Assembly: GCA_017453305.1 (NCBI GenBank)
Contig: JAFTKJ010000030.1
Coordinates: forward strand, 1 to 34,704
DNA length: 34,704 bases
Direction: 5' to 3'
Source of the DNA: Clostridia bacterium
GTDB taxonomy: Bacteria > Bacillota > Clostridia > Oscillospirales > CAG-272
Below, one piece after another: positions 34,095 through 34,704 of this stretch (positions within the stretch are counted from its first letter, which is position 1; each line of letters starts with the position of its first letter). The position numbers were made by a program, and so were the translations under genes. Below the pieces are notes generated by a model. It was not told the origin of the DNA. It searched no databases and saw only the letters and a program-made list of their open reading frames with translations.

Positions 34095-34604
34095 ATGGTG
34101 ATTGCGTTTTTTGGTCATGCAAATTTTGCCGCAACAGATGGATTGGCTCAAAAAATGCTTGTTATTTTGGACGGAATACTCAAAGATGGGCGTGCGGAGT
34201 TCTATTTGGGAGGATACGGAGGTTTTGATCATTTTGCATATCAATGCTGTAAAAAATACAAAGCAACGCATCCGGACGTGTCTTTGTTACTGATCTTACC
34301 TTACTTTCCTACTCGGTATCGGCAAGAGGATTTGGAAGAAAAGAAAGCACAGTACGATGAGCTGATCTATCCGGAACTTGAAAATGTGCCACTGCGTTTT
34401 GCAATCGATCGTCGTAATAAATGGATCGTTGATCATGCGGATTGTATCATTTGCTGGATTGATCATGATTGGGGTGGAGCCTATCAAGCATGCCGATATG
34501 CGCGGCGCAAAGGAAAGTGCGTGATCGATTTATATGAATTGCAGATGGATAATAAAAGAGGGAGTGTCTCAAATGCAAAATTTGAGACACCCCAAAGGGG
34601 CTAG
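34095..34604 (+). CDS. SLOG-superfamily protein, possible nucleotide or ligand sensor
   Basis: A 169-residue single-domain protein. The opening IAFFGHANF, the Gly-rich YLGGYGGFD (residues about 38-46), the ILPYF strand, YDELIYPELE and the RNKWIVDHAD...WGGAYQA segment match the Rossmann-like SLOG superfamily (YpsA/DprA/LOG relatives). These bind nucleotides or nucleotide-derived ligands; no catalytic role can be assigned. AGGAGG precedes the start. The last 14 or so residues (RGSVSNAKFETPQRG) are encoded by a hairpin repeat that also occurs as part of the downstream element, so the original C-terminus may have been altered. Base composition is more AT-rich than most of the window. Confidence 0.75.
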   Translation: MVIAFFGHANFAATDGLAQKMLVILDGILKDGRAEFYLGGYGGFDHFAYQCCKKYKATHPDVSLLLILPYFPTRYRQEDLEEKKAQYDELIYPELENVPLRFAIDRRNKWIVDHADCIICWIDHDWGGAYQACRYARRKGKCVIDLYELQMDNKRGSVSNAKFETPQRG

Positions 34605-34677
34605 TCAGATTTAGGCGAGAATCGTCGATTTTGGGGCGTGAGGCGTACGAGGGTACGTCGAGCCCCAAAAGCGGCGA
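34564..34677. repeat. Dispersed hairpin element overlapping the SLOG 3' end
   Basis: Two structures lie in tandem. The first is an 11-bp perfect stem (34564-34574 with 34580-34590) inside the SLOG coding end. The second is a long hairpin (34622-34637 with 34662-34677, a mismatch and a wobble) with an inner CGTAC/GTACG stem (34644-34648 with 34653-34657). I recall similar sequences recurring in gut Clostridia intergenic regions. The first may also act as a terminator, though it lacks a T-run. Confidence 0.6.
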
Positions 34678-34704
34678 TAGAAAAAGCCCGTAAATATTTG
34701 GAGA

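Noticed and set aside
34447-34668. Minus-strand short frame ending at the window's 3' repeat
   Set aside because: Most of it reads through the dispersed hairpin element and the SLOG gene's reverse strand, so it is a repeat-derived mis-call.

Overview
The window looks like a chromosomal segment of a Gram-positive, spore-forming gut Clostridia bacterium, probably from an uncultured Oscillospirales or Christensenellales-like lineage. The evidence is a SCIFF ranthipeptide precursor with its radical SAM maturase (a Clostridia hallmark), a groES-groEL operon under a perfect CIRCE operator, a SpoIIQ-like M23 protein, AGGAGG-type ribosome binding sites, and sigma-A promoters with 17-bp spacers before most transcription units. 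No tRNA, rRNA, CRISPR array, transposase or phage gene was seen.

Layout. 1-1323: the end of a surface-protein module, then an M55 D-aminopeptidase closed by a strong terminator. 1378-2942 (minus): an SPFH/prohibitin-family membrane protein and a DUF4234-type membrane protein. 3198-6626: a 1142-residue exported protein with a Tyr-rich helical region, four InlB/Listeria-Bacteroides-type repeats and a C-terminal membrane anchor. 6627-7147: a gene-free stretch with tandem terminators for groEL and dispersed palindromic repeats. 7148-9205 (minus): groES-groEL with CIRCE. 9349-10683: an AGCS sodium:amino-acid symporter. 10800-13332: two tandem M14 carboxypeptidase paralogues whose N-terminal third is almost identical. 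13399-15782 (minus): a two-gene ABC exporter. 15930-19119: nagA, a GH43-type glycosidase and a small membrane protein. 19184-20904 (minus): a DUF11-repeat protein and the SpoIIQ-like protein. 21194-29367: a five-gene GldA/GldF/GldG/GldG/DUF4340 ABC cassette. 29443-32391 (minus): SCIFF peptide, maturase and an Orn/Lys/Arg-type decarboxylase in one operon. 32623-33627: a GH29 alpha-L-fucosidase. 33686-34604: a divergent XRE regulator/SLOG-protein pair around a palindromic operator, followed by another dispersed hairpin repeat.

How the genes fit together. Several enzymes handle sugars or peptides in the cytoplasm: NagA, GH43, GH29, M55 D-aminopeptidase and M14 peptidases, none with a signal peptide. 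This suits scavenging of host glycans and recycling of cell-wall fragments. The most distinctive loci are the SCIFF operon, whose precursor has Gly where the characterised family members have the Thr that accepts the thioether bond; the XRE/SLOG divergon; the M14 pair with signs of gene conversion; and the Gld-like cassette, which has two GldG paralogues and a DUF4340 protein carrying a surface-type repeat on its predicted cytoplasmic side. None is clearly a wholly new system, but the SCIFF variant and the XRE/SLOG pair most deserve follow-up.
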